A stretch of DNA of 64,000 nt from positions 62,001-126,000 of the forward strand of contig NZ_JALXXL010000005.1 of NCBI RefSeq assembly GCF_025152525.1, written 5' to 3'. Shown here one piece after another: positions 16,607-25,866 of the stretch (the first letter of the stretch is position 1; the number at the start of each line of letters is the position of its first letter). The notes under the pieces are model-generated. The model searched no databases, was not told the origin of the DNA, and saw only the letters and a list, made by a program, of their open reading frames with translations. The translations under genes were made by a program, and so were the position numbers. The stretch comes from Corynebacterium sp. p3-SID1056 (GTDB lineage Bacteria; Actinomycetota; Actinomycetes; Mycobacteriales; Mycobacteriaceae).

Positions 16607-18288
16607 AACAGCCCGGTGATGTGGCCGTCCTCGGCGACGTCGATGGTGTTGGCAGCGGGCTTCTTCGGCAGGCCCGGCATCGTCATGACATCACCGGTCA
16701 GCGCCACAATGAAGCCCGCACCGGTGCGCGGGATGAGCTTGCGCACGTGCAGCGTGTGACCGCTCGGGGCACCGAGGCGCGAGGGCTCGTCCGAGAAGGA
16801 ATACTGCGTCTTGGAGATGCACACCGGCAGGGTGTCGAAGCCGTTCTCCTTCAGCGTCTTCAGGTCCCGCTGCGCGTTGACGGAATACTGCACGTCGTCG
16901 GCGCGGTAGATTTCGCGTGCGATGGTCTCGATGGAGGCTTCAATGCCGTCTGCCGGGTCGTAGAGCTGGGTCGAGGTGCCCTCGGAGAGGTTGTCCAGAA
17001 GCGTGGTCGCAAGCTCCGTGGCGCCCTGCCCGCCCTGGGCCCAGACGTCTGCTTCGGCGATGGCCACGCCGGTGCGCTCGGCCCAGTTACGCACCCATGC
17101 AAGCTCCGCGTCAGTGTCGGAGGTAAAGCGGTTCAGCGCGACGACCGGGGTCACGCCAAACTTGCGGATGTTTTCCACGTGCCGGGCAAGGTTGCTGATT
17201 CCCTGCTCCAACGCCTCGAGGTTCTCCTGCTCCAGGTCCTCGCGCGCGATACCCGCGTTGTACTTGATAGAGCGAACAGTGGCCACCACGACGGCACCAG
17301 CGACGTCGAGCTCGCCGTAGCGGGCCTTGATGTCGAAGAACTTTTCCGCGCCCAAATCGGAGCCGAAGCCGGCCTCGGTGAGCACGATGTCCGCGTACTG
17401 CATCGCCGTGCGGGTAGCAAGTAGCGTGTTGCAGCCGTGGGCGATGTTGGCGAAGGGGCCGCCGTGGATGAACGCCGGGGTGCCACCGAGGGTTTGCACC
17501 AGGTTCGGGTTGATGGCTTGCTTGAGCAGCGCGGCCATCGCACCCTCGGCGCCGAGTTGCCCGGCGGTGACCGGTTCTTGGTCGTAGGTCAACCCGATGG
17601 TGATCTTTGCCAGGCGCTCCTTGAGGTCTGCGAGGTCAGTCGCCAGACCGAGGATGGCCATAATTTCGGATGCGGCCGTGATAGTAAAGCCCGTCTGCGC
17701 CGGCACGCCGTTGGTTGGCCCGCCGAGGCCCGTCACGACGTTGCGCAGGCTGCGGTCGTTGACGTCGAGGCAGCGCTGCCACGTCACACGCCGCGGGTCG
17801 ATCCCCAGCTCGTTGCCCTGGTGGATGTGGTTGTCAATCATCGCGGCCAAGGTGTTGTTAGCGGAGGTAATCGCGTGGAAATCTCCCGTAAAGTGCAGGT
17901 TGATATCCTCCATCGGCACCACCTGGGAGTAGCCACCGCCTGCCGCGCCGCCCTTGATACCCATCACCGGTCCGAGCGAAGGCTCGCGCAGCGCCACCAT
18001 GGCGTTGTGGCCGAGCTGGGCGAGCGCATCGGTCAGTCCGATCAGGACCGTAGACTTGCCCTCCCCGGCGGGCGTTGGCGAAACGCCGGTGACCAAAACC
18101 AGCTTCGCGTCGGCCTTCCCCGGGTTGCGCGATACGTCGACCTTGGCCATGTGCGCGCCGTACGGGATCAGTGCGTCCTGGTCCACGCCGGCCTTCGCGG
18201 CAATGTCCGCGATCAGCTCGAGCGTGTGGGCCTGGGCGATATCGACGTCAGTTTTCGGGGTTGTATGTGCAGCTGCAGTCTCAGACAT
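16603..18288 (-). CDS. fhs: Formate--tetrahydrofolate ligase
   Basis: 561 residues, full length. Makes 10-formyl-THF from formate, THF and ATP, feeding one-carbon units to purines and initiator tRNA. P-loop TPAGEGKST near residue 65, REPSLGPVMGIKGGAAGGG, and the HFTGDFHAI substrate segment are all intact. ATG 18288 has a GGGGG ribosome site; a GTG at 18297 is the alternative. It stands between the RecB-like nuclease and the dicarboxylate transporter with no other folate gene nearby. It allows growth with formate from anaerobic or mixed-acid metabolism, which fits the neighbouring fumarate genes by inference only. Confidence 0.95.
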   Translation of the reverse strand: MSETAAAHTTPKTDVDIAQAHTLELIADIAAKAGVDQDALIPYGAHMAKVDVSRNPGKADAKLVLVTGVSPTPAGEGKSTVLIGLTDALAQLGHNAMVALREPSLGPVMGIKGGAAGGGYSQVVPMEDINLHFTGDFHAITSANNTLAAMIDNHIHQGNELGIDPRRVTWQRCLDVNDRSLRNVVTGLGGPTNGVPAQTGFTITAASEIMAILGLATDLADLKERLAKITIGLTYDQEPVTAGQLGAEGAMAALLKQAINPNLVQTLGGTPAFIHGGPFANIAHGCNTLLATRTAMQYADIVLTEAGFGSDLGAEKFFDIKARYGELDVAGAVVVATVRSIKYNAGIAREDLEQENLEALEQGISNLARHVENIRKFGVTPVVALNRFTSDTDAELAWVRNWAERTGVAIAEADVWAQGGQGATELATTLLDNLSEGTSTQLYDPADGIEASIETIAREIYRADDVQYSVNAQRDLKTLKENGFDTLPVCISKTQYSFSDEPSRLGAPSGHTLHVRKLIPRTGAGFIVALTGDVMTMPGLPKKPAANTIDVAEDGHITGLF

Positions 18289-18324
18289 GTCCCCCACATT
18301 ACCGCAGACGCGTGCGGCGCAGCG

Positions 18325-19641
18325 CTAGATTACGACGGCGCCGATGCCGTATCCCAGCAGGATGGAGATGGTGATGCACGCAATACCCGGGAGAATAAAC
18401 GGGTGGTCAAAGACGTACTTGCCGATTCGGGTAGAACCGGTATCGTCCATCTCCACTGCCGCGAGCAGCGTCGGGTAGGTCGGCAAGACGAACAGCGCCG
18501 AGACCGCCGGGAAGGCAGCCACCGCGGTCAGCGGGCTGACGCCAATCGCCATCGCCGCGGGCATGAGCGCCTTCGCCGTGGCCGCCTGGGAGTAGAGCAG
18601 GCAGGCTGCGAAGAAGAGCACGACCGCCAGGAGCCAGGGCTGTGCCTGCAGCACATCGCCAGCAATCCCCTGGATGTCCTCGATGTAGTGGTTGATGAAG
18701 GTCGTGCCGAGCCAGGCGACACCGAGCACACACACGCTCGCGGACATACCGGAGCGGAAGACCTGCGTGGTGAGCACCTCCGCGGACTTGCTCTTGGTCA
18801 CCCAGCAGATGACGGCAGCGGCCGAGAGCATAATTGCCATGATGGCTTCGTTGCGGGGCACCGTCGGGTTGGGAATCAGGCCGATCTGTTCGGAGATCAG
18901 GGTCGCGTAAACCATGACGACAAGGATCGCGCCGAGGAAAATGCCCACCGAAGTTTTTGCCCCTGGCTTGGGGGTAAAACCGGCAGAAGTGTGCGAGCTG
19001 GACACCAGGCCGTCGGCAAGCCGCTGCTGGTACACGGGGTCATCTTCCAGGTCGCGCCCGAGCCGGTTGGACAACCACGCGGTCGGGAAAATGGCGAGGA
19101 ACGTCGCCGGCAGCATCACGCCAAGCAACTGGAGGTAGCCCACCCCATGCGGCTCAAGCAGGGCGGCCATGAAGACGACTGCAGCAGAGATCGGCGAGGC
19201 GACGATAGCCATCTGGGAGGCGATCACGGCCACCGACAGCGGGCGCGAGGGGCGGACCTTGCCTTCCTTAGCCACCTCGACAATCACCGGGAGGGTGGAA
19301 AACGCGGTGTGCCCCGTACCTGCGAGTACCGTCATCAGCCAGGTGACGATCGGCGCGTAGAGCGTGACGCGCTTGGGGTTGGAGCGCAAGAACTTCTCGG
19401 CCAAGTACACGAGGTAGTCCATGCCGCCGGCGAGCTGCATCGCGGAAATCGCCGCGATGACACACATGATGATGCCGATGACATCAAAGGGGATGTCCTC
19501 GGCGGTGACGCTCACCCCGGTTGCGCCGAGCAGCAGCACGCCGAGGCCGCCTGCAAAACCGATAGCGATTGAGCCCATCCGTGCACCAAGCACGATGGCG
19601 CCGAACAAAATTATGAGGTGTACTAGCAATAGCAAAGACAC
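18325..19641 (-). CDS. Dcu-family anaerobic C4-dicarboxylate transporter
   Basis: 438 residues, about ten to twelve helices, DcuA/DcuB-like. Typical segments: IPFDVIGIIMCVIAAISAMQ, GTGHTAFSTLPVIVEVAKE near residue 110 and RPLSVAVIASQMAIVASP. Members exchange aspartate, malate or fumarate for succinate across the membrane. The start is a GTG at 19641 with GGGAG seven bases upstream. It lies downstream of aspA on the same strand, the classic pairing: aspartate is imported, deaminated to fumarate, and succinate leaves. A stem-loop between the genes probably separates their transcription. Confidence 0.9.
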   Translation of the reverse strand: MSLLLLVHLIILFGAIVLGARMGSIAIGFAGGLGVLLLGATGVSVTAEDIPFDVIGIIMCVIAAISAMQLAGGMDYLVYLAEKFLRSNPKRVTLYAPIVTWLMTVLAGTGHTAFSTLPVIVEVAKEGKVRPSRPLSVAVIASQMAIVASPISAAVVFMAALLEPHGVGYLQLLGVMLPATFLAIFPTAWLSNRLGRDLEDDPVYQQRLADGLVSSSHTSAGFTPKPGAKTSVGIFLGAILVVMVYATLISEQIGLIPNPTVPRNEAIMAIMLSAAAVICWVTKSKSAEVLTTQVFRSGMSASVCVLGVAWLGTTFINHYIEDIQGIAGDVLQAQPWLLAVVLFFAACLLYSQAATAKALMPAAMAIGVSPLTAVAAFPAVSALFVLPTYPTLLAAVEMDDTGSTRIGKYVFDHPFILPGIACITISILLGYGIGAVVI

Positions 19642-19747
19642 AGCTCGACTCCCATTTTTACTGCGTATTCGAGGTGTATAGGGTATGTGTCTATTATCGC
19701 TCCGATGATGCTATCAAAGCAATTTGCCCGGCCGTGAAATATATTAC
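19642..19747 (-). other. dcu upstream region
   Basis: AT-richer than its surroundings, as expected for a promoter region. A GGGAG ribosome site precedes the GTG start. I could not settle on one -35/-10 pair; TAATAG and TATACA are candidate -10 boxes on the minus strand. No clear FNR- or CRP-like palindrome was seen. Confidence 0.35.
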
Positions 19748-19805
19748 GCCCGCACGCCGCCTCCCAGGCACCCTCATTTGAGTGCGCGGGATTCGGCGTG
19801 CGGGC
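19748..19805 (-). terminator. Stem-loop downstream of aspA
   Basis: Perfect 12-bp inverted repeat GCCCGCACGCCG (19748-19759) and CGGCGTGCGGGC (19794-19805) enclosing 34 bases that can fold into a smaller hairpin. On the minus strand the stem is followed by an AT-rich run (GTAATATATTTC). It could terminate aspA transcription or protect its 3' end. Confidence 0.55.
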
Positions 19806-19817
19806 GCGTCGCGGGGG

Positions 19818-19859
19818 TGAGCCCGGTGAGACCCGGCTGAGACCCGACTGAGACCCGAC
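19818..19859. repeat. 11-bp tandem repeat directly after the aspA stop codon
   Basis: Three copies of TGAGACCCGRC (19827-19859) preceded by a shortened copy TGAGCCCGG (19818-19826). The array abuts the aspA stop codon and precedes the stem-loop. Confidence 0.75.
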
Positions 19860-21284
19860 CTAGTCCTCGTCGACGTACAGCTTGCCCCGGTACTCCGGGT
19901 GCATGAGGTTTTCCTTGCTCAGCGCCGAGTCCAGTTCCTCCTCGGTGAGCAGCCCCTTCTCCAGGACAAGCTCGCGCACACCGCGACCTGTTGCGGCCGC
20001 CTCCTTGCCGATCAGGTCGCCGTTGTGGTGACCGATGACCGGGTTGAGGTAGGTGATGATGCCAATGGAGTTCTGCACGTAGGCCTCGCAGACCTCCTTG
20101 TTCGCCGTGATTCCGGTGACACACTTCTCGCGCAAGGTGCGAGCGGCGTTGGCCAGCAGCGAAATGGAGTTAAACAGCGACTGTGCAATCACCGGCTCCA
20201 TCACGTTGAGCTGCAACTGCCCGGCCTCGGCGGCCATGGAGACCGTCAAGTCATTGCCAAAGACCTTGAAGCAGGCCTGGTTGACAACCTCGGGGATGAC
20301 CGGGTTGACCTTCGCCGGCATGATCGACGAGCCAGCCTGGCGCTCCGGCAGATTGATCTCATTGAGGCCCGCGCGCGGACCGGAGGAGAGCAGACGCAGG
20401 TCGTTGCTGATCTTGGACATCTTCATCGCAGCGCGCTTAATCGCGCCGTGCATCATGACGTAGCCGCCGGTATCCGACGTTGCCTCAATCAGGTTCGGCG
20501 AAGCCTGGATCTCCAGCCCCGTGACTTCGCGCAGCGCGGCCACGACCTGATCCCGGTAGCCCTTCGGCGTGTTAATGCCGGTACCGATGGCGGTGGCACC
20601 GAGGTTGACCTCCAGCAGGGAGTCCGCCGCGTTGACCAGCGTGCGGTTTTCCTCGCCCAAGTTCTCGCCGAAGGCGGTGAACTCCTCCCCCAGCGTCATC
20701 GGCACTGCGTCTTGGAGCTGGGTGCGGCCCATCTTGATGATGTCGGCGAACTCGTCGCCCTTCGCGCGGAACGCCTGCTGCAGCTGGTCGAACTCATTGA
20801 TGAGGTCCTGCACTGCGTGGTAGAGGCCGAGTCGCAGCCCAGTCGGGTACGCGTCGTTGGTCGACTGCGACATGTTCACATCGTCGTTCGGGTTAATCTC
20901 GTCGTAGTCGCCCTTCTCCTTGCCCAGGTGCTCGAGGGCGAGGTTGGCGACGACCTCGTTGGTGTTCATGTTCAGGGAGGTACCCGCGCCACCCTGGAAG
21001 GCGTCAATCGGGAACTGGTCCATGCAGCGACCTTCGTCCAGGACCTGGTCACACGCCCAGATGATCGCTTCCGCCTTGGCCTTTGGCAGCGCGTGGAGCC
21101 GGCGGTTTGCCAGTGCCGCCGCCTTCTTCACCTGCACCATGCCCCGGACAAAGTCCGGGAAATCGTTGATGGTTTCGCGGGAGATCTTGAAGTTGTCGAC
21201 CGCGCGCAGCGTGTGGATGCCGTAGTACACGTCGGCCGGGACGTCGAGGGTGCCTAGCAGGTCTTCTTCTTTTCGAGTGCTCAT
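19860..21284 (-). CDS. aspA: Aspartate ammonia-lyase (aspartase)
   Basis: 474 residues. Reversible deamination of aspartate to fumarate and ammonia. Fumarase/aspartase superfamily landmarks: [30 protein letters not shown] near residue 135, [14 protein letters not shown] near 185, [13 protein letters not shown] and the mobile-loop signature [11 protein letters not shown] near residue 320 with the catalytic Ser. ATG 21284 follows TATTTT by seven bases, a likely leaderless start; a longer frame to 21305 lacks support. It is close to hisG and upstream of the Dcu transporter. Confidence 0.95.
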   Translation of the reverse strand: MSTRKEEDLLGTLDVPADVYYGIHTLRAVDNFKISRETINDFPDFVRGMVQVKKAAALANRRLHALPKAKAEAIIWACDQVLDEGRCMDQFPIDAFQGGAGTSLNMNTNEVVANLALEHLGKEKGDYDEINPNDDVNMSQSTNDAYPTGLRLGLYHAVQDLINEFDQLQQAFRAKGDEFADIIKMGRTQLQDAVPMTLGEEFTAFGENLGEENRTLVNAADSLLEVNLGATAIGTGINTPKGYRDQVVAALREVTGLEIQASPNLIEATSDTGGYVMMHGAIKRAAMKMSKISNDLRLLSSGPRAGLNEINLPERQAGSSIMPAKVNPVIPEVVNQACFKVFGNDLTVSMAAEAGQLQLNVMEPVIAQSLFNSISLLANAARTLREKCVTGITANKEVCEAYVQNSIGIITYLNPVIGHHNGDLIGKEAAATGRGVRELVLEKGLLTEEELDSALSKENLMHPEYRGKLYVDED

Positions 21285-21291
21285 ACCGCCC

Positions 21292-21297
21292 AAAATA
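21292..21297 (-). promoter_or_regulatory. Putative -10 element of aspA
   Basis: TATTTT on the minus strand, seven bases before the ATG; supports a leaderless aspA transcript. Confidence 0.45.
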
Positions 21298-21394
21298 CCA
21301 AGCAACGCGCACCCGCCGTCTGCTTCCCCGGTTTTGGGGGTGGACGCGCCGATCGCGCTTTTCGACGCCGCTTTGGGCCGCCTCCTAGCTCGAG

Positions 21395-22255
21395 TTACAG
21401 CCGCGCGATACGTAGCTCCGTGGCAATGGTGCCCTCGGCGCCCAAATCTGTGAGCGTGTCCATGACCTGGTTGGCCTCCGCGCGCGGGACCATCGCGCGC
21501 ACCGCGACCCAGTTGTCGCGCGACAGCGGGGAGACCGTCGGGCCGGTGATGCCCGGGGTAAGCGCGAGCACCTTGTCCAGTGCATCGCGTGACACGTTGT
21601 AATCGATCATGAGGTAGTTCTGTGCGTTGAGGATGCCCTCGATACGCTTGAGTACCTTCACGTGCGCGTCGCTAAGCGCCATGTCCTTGCGCTTGACCAC
21701 CACTGCCTCACTAGCGATGATGGGCTCGCCGAATGGCGCAAGCCCCTGCTGGCGCAACGTGGCTCCGGTCGAGACCACGTCCGCGATCACGTCGGCGACG
21801 CCGAGTTTGATGGAGATCTCGACCGCGCCGTCGAGACGAATGACCTGCCCCGGAGTGATACCGCGCTCGCCCAGGTAGTCCTCAACCAAATGCGGGTAGG
21901 ACGTGGCGATACGCTTGCCGTCAAGATCCTTGACTTCCCACGACTCACCCTGCGGTGCGGCGAAGCGGAAGGTGGAAGCACCGAAGCCGAGCTCCATGAC
22001 TTCATCGACGCTGGCGCGGGAATCCGCAGCCAGGTCGCGGCCAGTAATGCCGAGGTCAAGGTGCCCCTGGGCGACGTAAATCGCGATGTCCTTGGGGCGG
22101 AGGAAGAAAAACTCGACCCCGTTCGGCTCGTCCACAATGTTGAGGGCCTTGTTCAGCCCCCGGCCCTTATAGCCTGCCTCTTTGAGTACCTGCAGTGCCT
22201 TCTCGGACAGCGAGCCCTTGTTGGGCACAGCCATTTTGATCAGGGGTTGGTCCAT
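21395..22255 (-). CDS. hisG: ATP phosphoribosyltransferase, long form
   Basis: 286 residues, close in length and sequence to the corynebacterial enzyme. First step of histidine synthesis: joins ATP and PRPP. Long-form layout: catalytic domains I and II ([44 protein letters not shown]-binding DVISTGATLR-like segment [17 protein letters not shown]) and a C-terminal ACT-like regulatory domain (about 215-286) for histidine feedback. ATG 22255 has AGGAAG eight bases upstream; GTG 22264 is too close to that site. It follows hisE after a few bases. Confidence 0.95.
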   Translation of the reverse strand: MDQPLIKMAVPNKGSLSEKALQVLKEAGYKGRGLNKALNIVDEPNGVEFFFLRPKDIAIYVAQGHLDLGITGRDLAADSRASVDEVMELGFGASTFRFAAPQGESWEVKDLDGKRIATSYPHLVEDYLGERGITPGQVIRLDGAVEISIKLGVADVIADVVSTGATLRQQGLAPFGEPIIASEAVVVKRKDMALSDAHVKVLKRIEGILNAQNYLMIDYNVSRDALDKVLALTPGITGPTVSPLSRDNWVAVRAMVPRAEANQVMDTLTDLGAEGTIATELRIARL

Positions 22256-22267
22256 CACTGCCACTTC

Positions 22268-22531
22268 CTAGAGGTACTTGTAGATATCTTCCGGGGTCAG
22301 GCCGCGCTTAAGCATCATGACCTGGGTCCAGTACATCAGCTGACTCATCTCTTCGGCGAGCTCGGCGTCAGACTGGTACTCGGACGCGAGCCAGACTTCG
22401 CCGGCCTCCTCGATGATCTTCTTGCCGATGAAGTGCTCCCCCTTGTCCAACGCTTCGACGGTGCCGGAGCCCGCGGGGCGTTCGGCGGCTTTTTGGGTTA
22501 GCTCAGCAAAGAGTGCATCGAAAGTTTTCAC
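22268..22531 (-). CDS. hisE: Phosphoribosyl-ATP pyrophosphatase
   Basis: 87 residues, the usual size of stand-alone HisE. Hydrolyses PR-ATP to PR-AMP, the second step of histidine synthesis. The all-alpha MazG-like fold shows the metal-binding [10 protein letters not shown] helix and a second EEMSQLMYW helix. GTG start at 22531, eight bases after TAAGGT (22540-22545), which could be a promoter for hisE-hisG. The gene order hisE-hisG is normal in corynebacteria. Confidence 0.94.
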   Translation of the reverse strand: MKTFDALFAELTQKAAERPAGSGTVEALDKGEHFIGKKIIEEAGEVWLASEYQSDAELAEEMSQLMYWTQVMMLKRGLTPEDIYKYL

Positions 22532-22542
22532 GCCTTCAAACC

Positions 22543-23226
22543 TTAGCCCAGTGGGCGCGCCGCCGCGGCAAACCAGGCAGAAACGTTTTCGACAGTCGCC
22601 CCGACAAAGCGCGCCGGATCAAACTTGTACACCGCAGCCGGCACTTCCTGTGCCAGACCGAGCACGCGGCAACCCGCGGTGGACGCTGCTGTCATGCCCG
22701 CGAACGAATCCTCCGCGACAAGGCAAGCGGCGGGTCGTGCGCCGGCGCGCCGAGCGGCCTCGAGGTACATATCCGGTGCCGGCTTCGGCACCGCGACTTC
22801 ATCACCGGTAATGGAGTCGGTGAAAAACTCCCGCCCAATCGCGTCGATACAGCGATCCGCCAGTCGCCGTTCCGTATTCGTGGTGACAAACATTGGCACA
22901 CCAGCCGCGTGTAGCTCGCGCAAAAGTGGGCGGATGCCAGGCGTGAGCTCGATGCCGTGGGCGAGTTTCTCTGCCATCCGCGAGTACATCCAATCACGCA
23001 GGACGTCTTCCTCGCCAGGGGCGAGTTCGTAGCGTGCCCATCGCGCACAGATACCTAAGGACTCGTGGAAGCTCGCGCCCTCGGTCTTCTTTCGCTCCTC
23101 TGGAGTCAGCCGCCGCCCGAGTTTTTCGGAGAGCTCGAAGGTGGTCTCCGCCCACACCGGCTCGGTGTTGATCAGCGTGCCGTCCATGTCCCAGAAGATT
23201 GCGGCAGGCAGTTCCGGCTTACTCAA
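22543..23226 (-). CDS. HAD-superfamily phosphatase, phosphoglucomutase-like subclass
   Basis: 227 residues. HAD motifs: [13 protein letters not shown] (motif I, nucleophile Asp near residue 14), FVTTNTERR (motif II), lysine in [17 protein letters not shown] (motif III) and [12 protein letters not shown] (motif IV). The helical cap between motifs I and II places it with beta-phosphoglucomutase-like hydrolases. Substrate unknown. The start appears to be TTG at 23226 overlapping the previous stop; no ATG or GTG fits before motif I. Located just upstream of hisE, as in related species. Confidence 0.88.
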   Translation of the reverse strand: MSKPELPAAIFWDMDGTLINTEPVWAETTFELSEKLGRRLTPEERKKTEGASFHESLGICARWARYELAPGEEDVLRDWMYSRMAEKLAHGIELTPGIRPLLRELHAAGVPMFVTTNTERRLADRCIDAIGREFFTDSITGDEVAVPKPAPDMYLEAARRAGARPAACLVAEDSFAGMTAASTAGCRVLGLAQEVPAAVYKFDPARFVGATVENVSAWFAAAARPLG

Positions 23227-23617
23227 ATTCCGGCAGCTCCCCTACTGCTTCGTCTTCCGCCCCGATGGCAATCGCCGCGCGGCGCACCAAATCCTCCAGT
23301 TCGGCTTTTTCCTCGGGCTCAAGGATTGCGTACTCGTGCTGCGCGTTAAACGCCTCGAGATTGTCGTAGAAAGGGACCACCAGCGCGTTGAGCCGCGTGG
23401 CGTCCGGGGCCGGTTCCACGAGGTCAACCGCGTCGAGGAACATCTCGATCAGTTTCTTGAGCTCGGGAAGTGCCGCCGGGTCGAAGGGCTGCTCCCACAG
23501 CTCTTTATCGCTGTCGTTGAGGTAGGAACCGGTAGCAAAGGTACGCAGGTCATCGATGAACTCGTCGACGTCCGCTTGCAAGCTGGCGCGGACGGAAGAA
23601 GCAGGTGTCGGTGTCAT
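23219..23617 (-). CDS. Conserved protein of unknown function
   Basis: 132 residues, strongly acidic, predicted mostly helical, with no signal peptide or membrane segment. I do not recognise a domain. It overlaps the HAD phosphatase gene by eight bases and lies 18 bases downstream of mshC, so it is likely co-transcribed with both. ATG start. Translation coupling to the HAD gene suggests a linked function, but nothing more can be said. Confidence 0.75.
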   Translation of the reverse strand: MTPTPASSVRASLQADVDEFIDDLRTFATGSYLNDSDKELWEQPFDPAALPELKKLIEMFLDAVDLVEPAPDATRLNALVVPFYDNLEAFNAQHEYAILEPEEKAELEDLVRRAAIAIGAEDEAVGELPEFE

Positions 23618-23635
23618 GGATTCTATTGTTGACGA

Positions 23636-24856
23636 CTAGGCGAAAACGCGCACCCCGAGCAGGCCATCGATCGCGTCGGCGAACAACCCATCGTGGTCGC
23701 CGCGGGCAAGGTCAATCAGGCGCAGGGCACGAGGGGTATCCAGATCGTCGGCCAGCGCGGCGCGCAGCTCGTTAATGTTGGCCAGTGCCTCGGCCTCTGA
23801 CACCTCATTGCTCAGCCGGTCACGCCACCGCGTCAAGCGTTGCTCGGCGGCCTCGAGACCACGGTAGGTGAAGTCCCGGTCTGCCCGGTAGTGTCCGGCA
23901 AAGACCGCGAGGCGAATTGCGGCCGCGCTGTGCCCCTGCTCGGTCAGCTTGTGCACGAAGACGAGGTTGCCCAGCGACTTCGACATCTTCACCCCGTTGA
24001 GGGCAATCATGCCGGAATGCACGTAGTGGCCCGCCATACGCGGCGTGCCAAGGGCAGCCTCAGCGTGTGCGGCGGAAAACTCGTGGTGTGGGAACGCCAG
24101 GTCCGAACCGCCGCCCTGGATAGCAAACGAGGTACCGAGGCGGTTGGTGGCGATGGCGGAGCACTCCACGTGCCAGCCGGGACGGCCCGGGCCCAGCGGG
24201 GTCTGCCAGGCGGGTTCGCCTTCACGGGGTCCGCGCCAGACCAGCGCGTCGAGCGTGTCGCGCTTGCCCTCGCGTTCCGGGTCGCCGCCACGCTCCGCGA
24301 AGAATGCCTCCATGGTTTCCCGGTCCAGGTTCGACTCGTAGCCGAACTGCTCGGTAGCCGAGATGGATGCGTAGATATCGCCCTGGTCGAGCCGGTAGGC
24401 CGCGCCGACGTCGAGAAGCTTTTGCACCATCGCCGCGATTTCATCGATCGCTTCCATTGCGCCGACAAACTCGCGTGGCGGGATGACCGAGAGGGTCTCC
24501 ATGTCGCTGCGGAACAGGTTGATCTGGCTACGCCCCAGTTCACGCCAGTCGACGCCATCCCGTGCTGCGCGTTCGAACAGCGGGTCATCCACATCAGTGA
24601 CGTTTTGCACGTAGTGCACCTTGTGCCCGTTGGCGAGCAGCTGACGCTGGATCAGGTCGAAAGTGAGATAGGTCGAGGCGTGACCCAAGTGAGTGGAGTC
24701 GTACGGAGTGATACCGCAGACGTAGATGCCGACCTCGCCTCGCGCGTCCGGCGCGACGTTGACCGGGCGCACCTTCTGGTCTGCGGTGTCGTACAACTCC
24801 AGCGGCCGGGGGAAACCGGCAACGTGCTTCACTTTCGGGTAAGGCCAAGATTGCAT
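23636..24856 (-). CDS. mshC: Cysteine:GlcN-Ins ligase MshC (mycothiol synthesis)
   Basis: 406 residues. ATP-dependent ligation of cysteine to glucosaminyl-inositol, the third enzymatic step of mycothiol synthesis. It is a class I cysteinyl-tRNA synthetase relative: [16 protein letters not shown] (zinc Cys and HIGH-like motif near residue 45-58), HVECSAIA (zinc Cys), FPHHEFS (zinc His) and KMSKS (KMSKSL near 290). It lacks the anticodon-binding tail of CysRS, which distinguishes MshC from CysS. ATG 24856 follows TAGGGT by seven bases. Next to uppP, as in mycobacteria. Confidence 0.96.
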   Translation of the reverse strand: MQSWPYPKVKHVAGFPRPLELYDTADQKVRPVNVAPDARGEVGIYVCGITPYDSTHLGHASTYLTFDLIQRQLLANGHKVHYVQNVTDVDDPLFERAARDGVDWRELGRSQINLFRSDMETLSVIPPREFVGAMEAIDEIAAMVQKLLDVGAAYRLDQGDIYASISATEQFGYESNLDRETMEAFFAERGGDPEREGKRDTLDALVWRGPREGEPAWQTPLGPGRPGWHVECSAIATNRLGTSFAIQGGGSDLAFPHHEFSAAHAEAALGTPRMAGHYVHSGMIALNGVKMSKSLGNLVFVHKLTEQGHSAAAIRLAVFAGHYRADRDFTYRGLEAAEQRLTRWRDRLSNEVSEAEALANINELRAALADDLDTPRALRLIDLARGDHDGLFADAIDGLLGVRVFA

Positions 24857-24863
24857 GGACACC

Positions 24864-24869
24864 ACCCTA
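24864..24869 (-). promoter_or_regulatory. Putative -10 element of mshC
   Basis: TAGGGT on the minus strand, seven bases before the mshC ATG; predicts a leaderless transcript. Confidence 0.45.
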
Positions 24870-24922
24870 ACCCATGTTGAGGGCCGGCAGCTGCACCGCG
24901 TAGCGCGCTGCCTTTCGGGCAG

Positions 24923-25780
24923 CTAGACCGGCTGAATAACGCCTGCGGCCAAAAGCGCCATGACGATAATGCCGAGTGGGATGCGGTAGGCCGCGAACCA
25001 GGCGAAGGAGTGGTTGGACACAAACTTCAGCAACCAGGCGATCGAGATGTAGCCCAACACGAAGGCGACGCCCGAGCCGACGAGCAGTTGCACGCCGGAG
25101 GCTGCCTGACCAGCTTGGGGGTCGAAGGCGTCGGGAAGCGAAAAGAGCCCCGAGGCGAGCACGGCAGGGATGGCGAGCAGGAAGCTGAAGCGGGTGGCCA
25201 CTTCGCGATCCAGGTTGAGAAAGAGACCACCGGAGACCGTGCCGCCGGAGCGGGAGACACCGGGGATGAGCGCGAGGCACTGCCACAGGCCCATGACAAT
25301 GGCGTCCTTCATGGTGAGCTCCTCAAAGCCGCGAGCCTTCGTGCCCTTGCGCTCGGCGAGGATGAAGACGAGGGAAAACAGGATCAGCACGGCGGCGGTG
25401 ATCCACAGGTTGCGCAAATTCTCGCGGATCAGGTCTTTAAACAGCACGCCCATGACCGCGACCGGAATGGTGCCGACGATCACCATCCAGCCCATGCGGT
25501 AATCAAAGTCGCGCCTATCTTTGTTGGCGAGGCCGATAAACCAACCCGACAGGTAGCGCCAGATGTCCTTGGCAAAGTACACAAGCACCGCAAGCTCAGT
25601 GCCGAGCTGGACCACGGCGGTAAAGCTGGCACCGGCGTCCTTGCCCCAAAACAGCTCGGAAACGATGCGCAGGTGCCCTGAAGAGGAAACAGGCAGGAAC
25701 TCGGTGAGCCCCTGCACGATCGACAAGACAATGACCTGCATCCAGGTCATGGACTCGGTGAGTTGGGTGGGATCAGTCAT
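24923..25780 (-). CDS. uppP: Undecaprenyl-diphosphatase UppP (BacA)
   Basis: 285 residues, about eight hydrophobic helices. Dephosphorylates undecaprenyl diphosphate so the lipid carrier can be reused for peptidoglycan and arabinogalactan. Active-site motifs are intact: [15 protein letters not shown] near residue 22 and [15 protein letters not shown] near residue 175. ATG 25780 follows TAGGGT (25789-25794) by eight bases. The upstream in-frame extension is low complexity and is left out. Members can confer bacitracin tolerance. Confidence 0.95.
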   Translation of the reverse strand: MTDPTQLTESMTWMQVIVLSIVQGLTEFLPVSSSGHLRIVSELFWGKDAGASFTAVVQLGTELAVLVYFAKDIWRYLSGWFIGLANKDRRDFDYRMGWMVIVGTIPVAVMGVLFKDLIRENLRNLWITAAVLILFSLVFILAERKGTKARGFEELTMKDAIVMGLWQCLALIPGVSRSGGTVSGGLFLNLDREVATRFSFLLAIPAVLASGLFSLPDAFDPQAGQAASGVQLLVGSGVAFVLGYISIAWLLKFVSNHSFAWFAAYRIPLGIIVMALLAAGVIQPV

Positions 25781-25788
25781 GGCAAGAA

Positions 25789-25794
25789 ACCCTA
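25789..25794 (-). promoter_or_regulatory. Putative -10 element of uppP
   Basis: TAGGGT on the minus strand, eight bases before the uppP ATG. It faces the lppL-like promoter about 60 bases away. Confidence 0.4.
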
Positions 25795-25852
25795 CCCCGG
25801 CTTTGCCAATCCCTCGCAACACGCGCAGCTTAAGGCAGGCGCAGCAGGTTGC

Positions 25853-25858
25853 TAGGGT
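25853..25858 (+). promoter_or_regulatory. Putative -10 element of the LppL-like lipoprotein gene
   Basis: TAGGGT ends eight bases before the GTG at 25867. Confidence 0.4.
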
Positions 25859-25866
25859 TAGGGGTT

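Noticed and set aside
17437..19572. Open frame of 711 codons antisense to fhs and the Dcu gene
   Set aside because: It spans two well-supported genes and an intergenic gap and reads as His/Arg/Gly-rich sequence typical of antisense frames.
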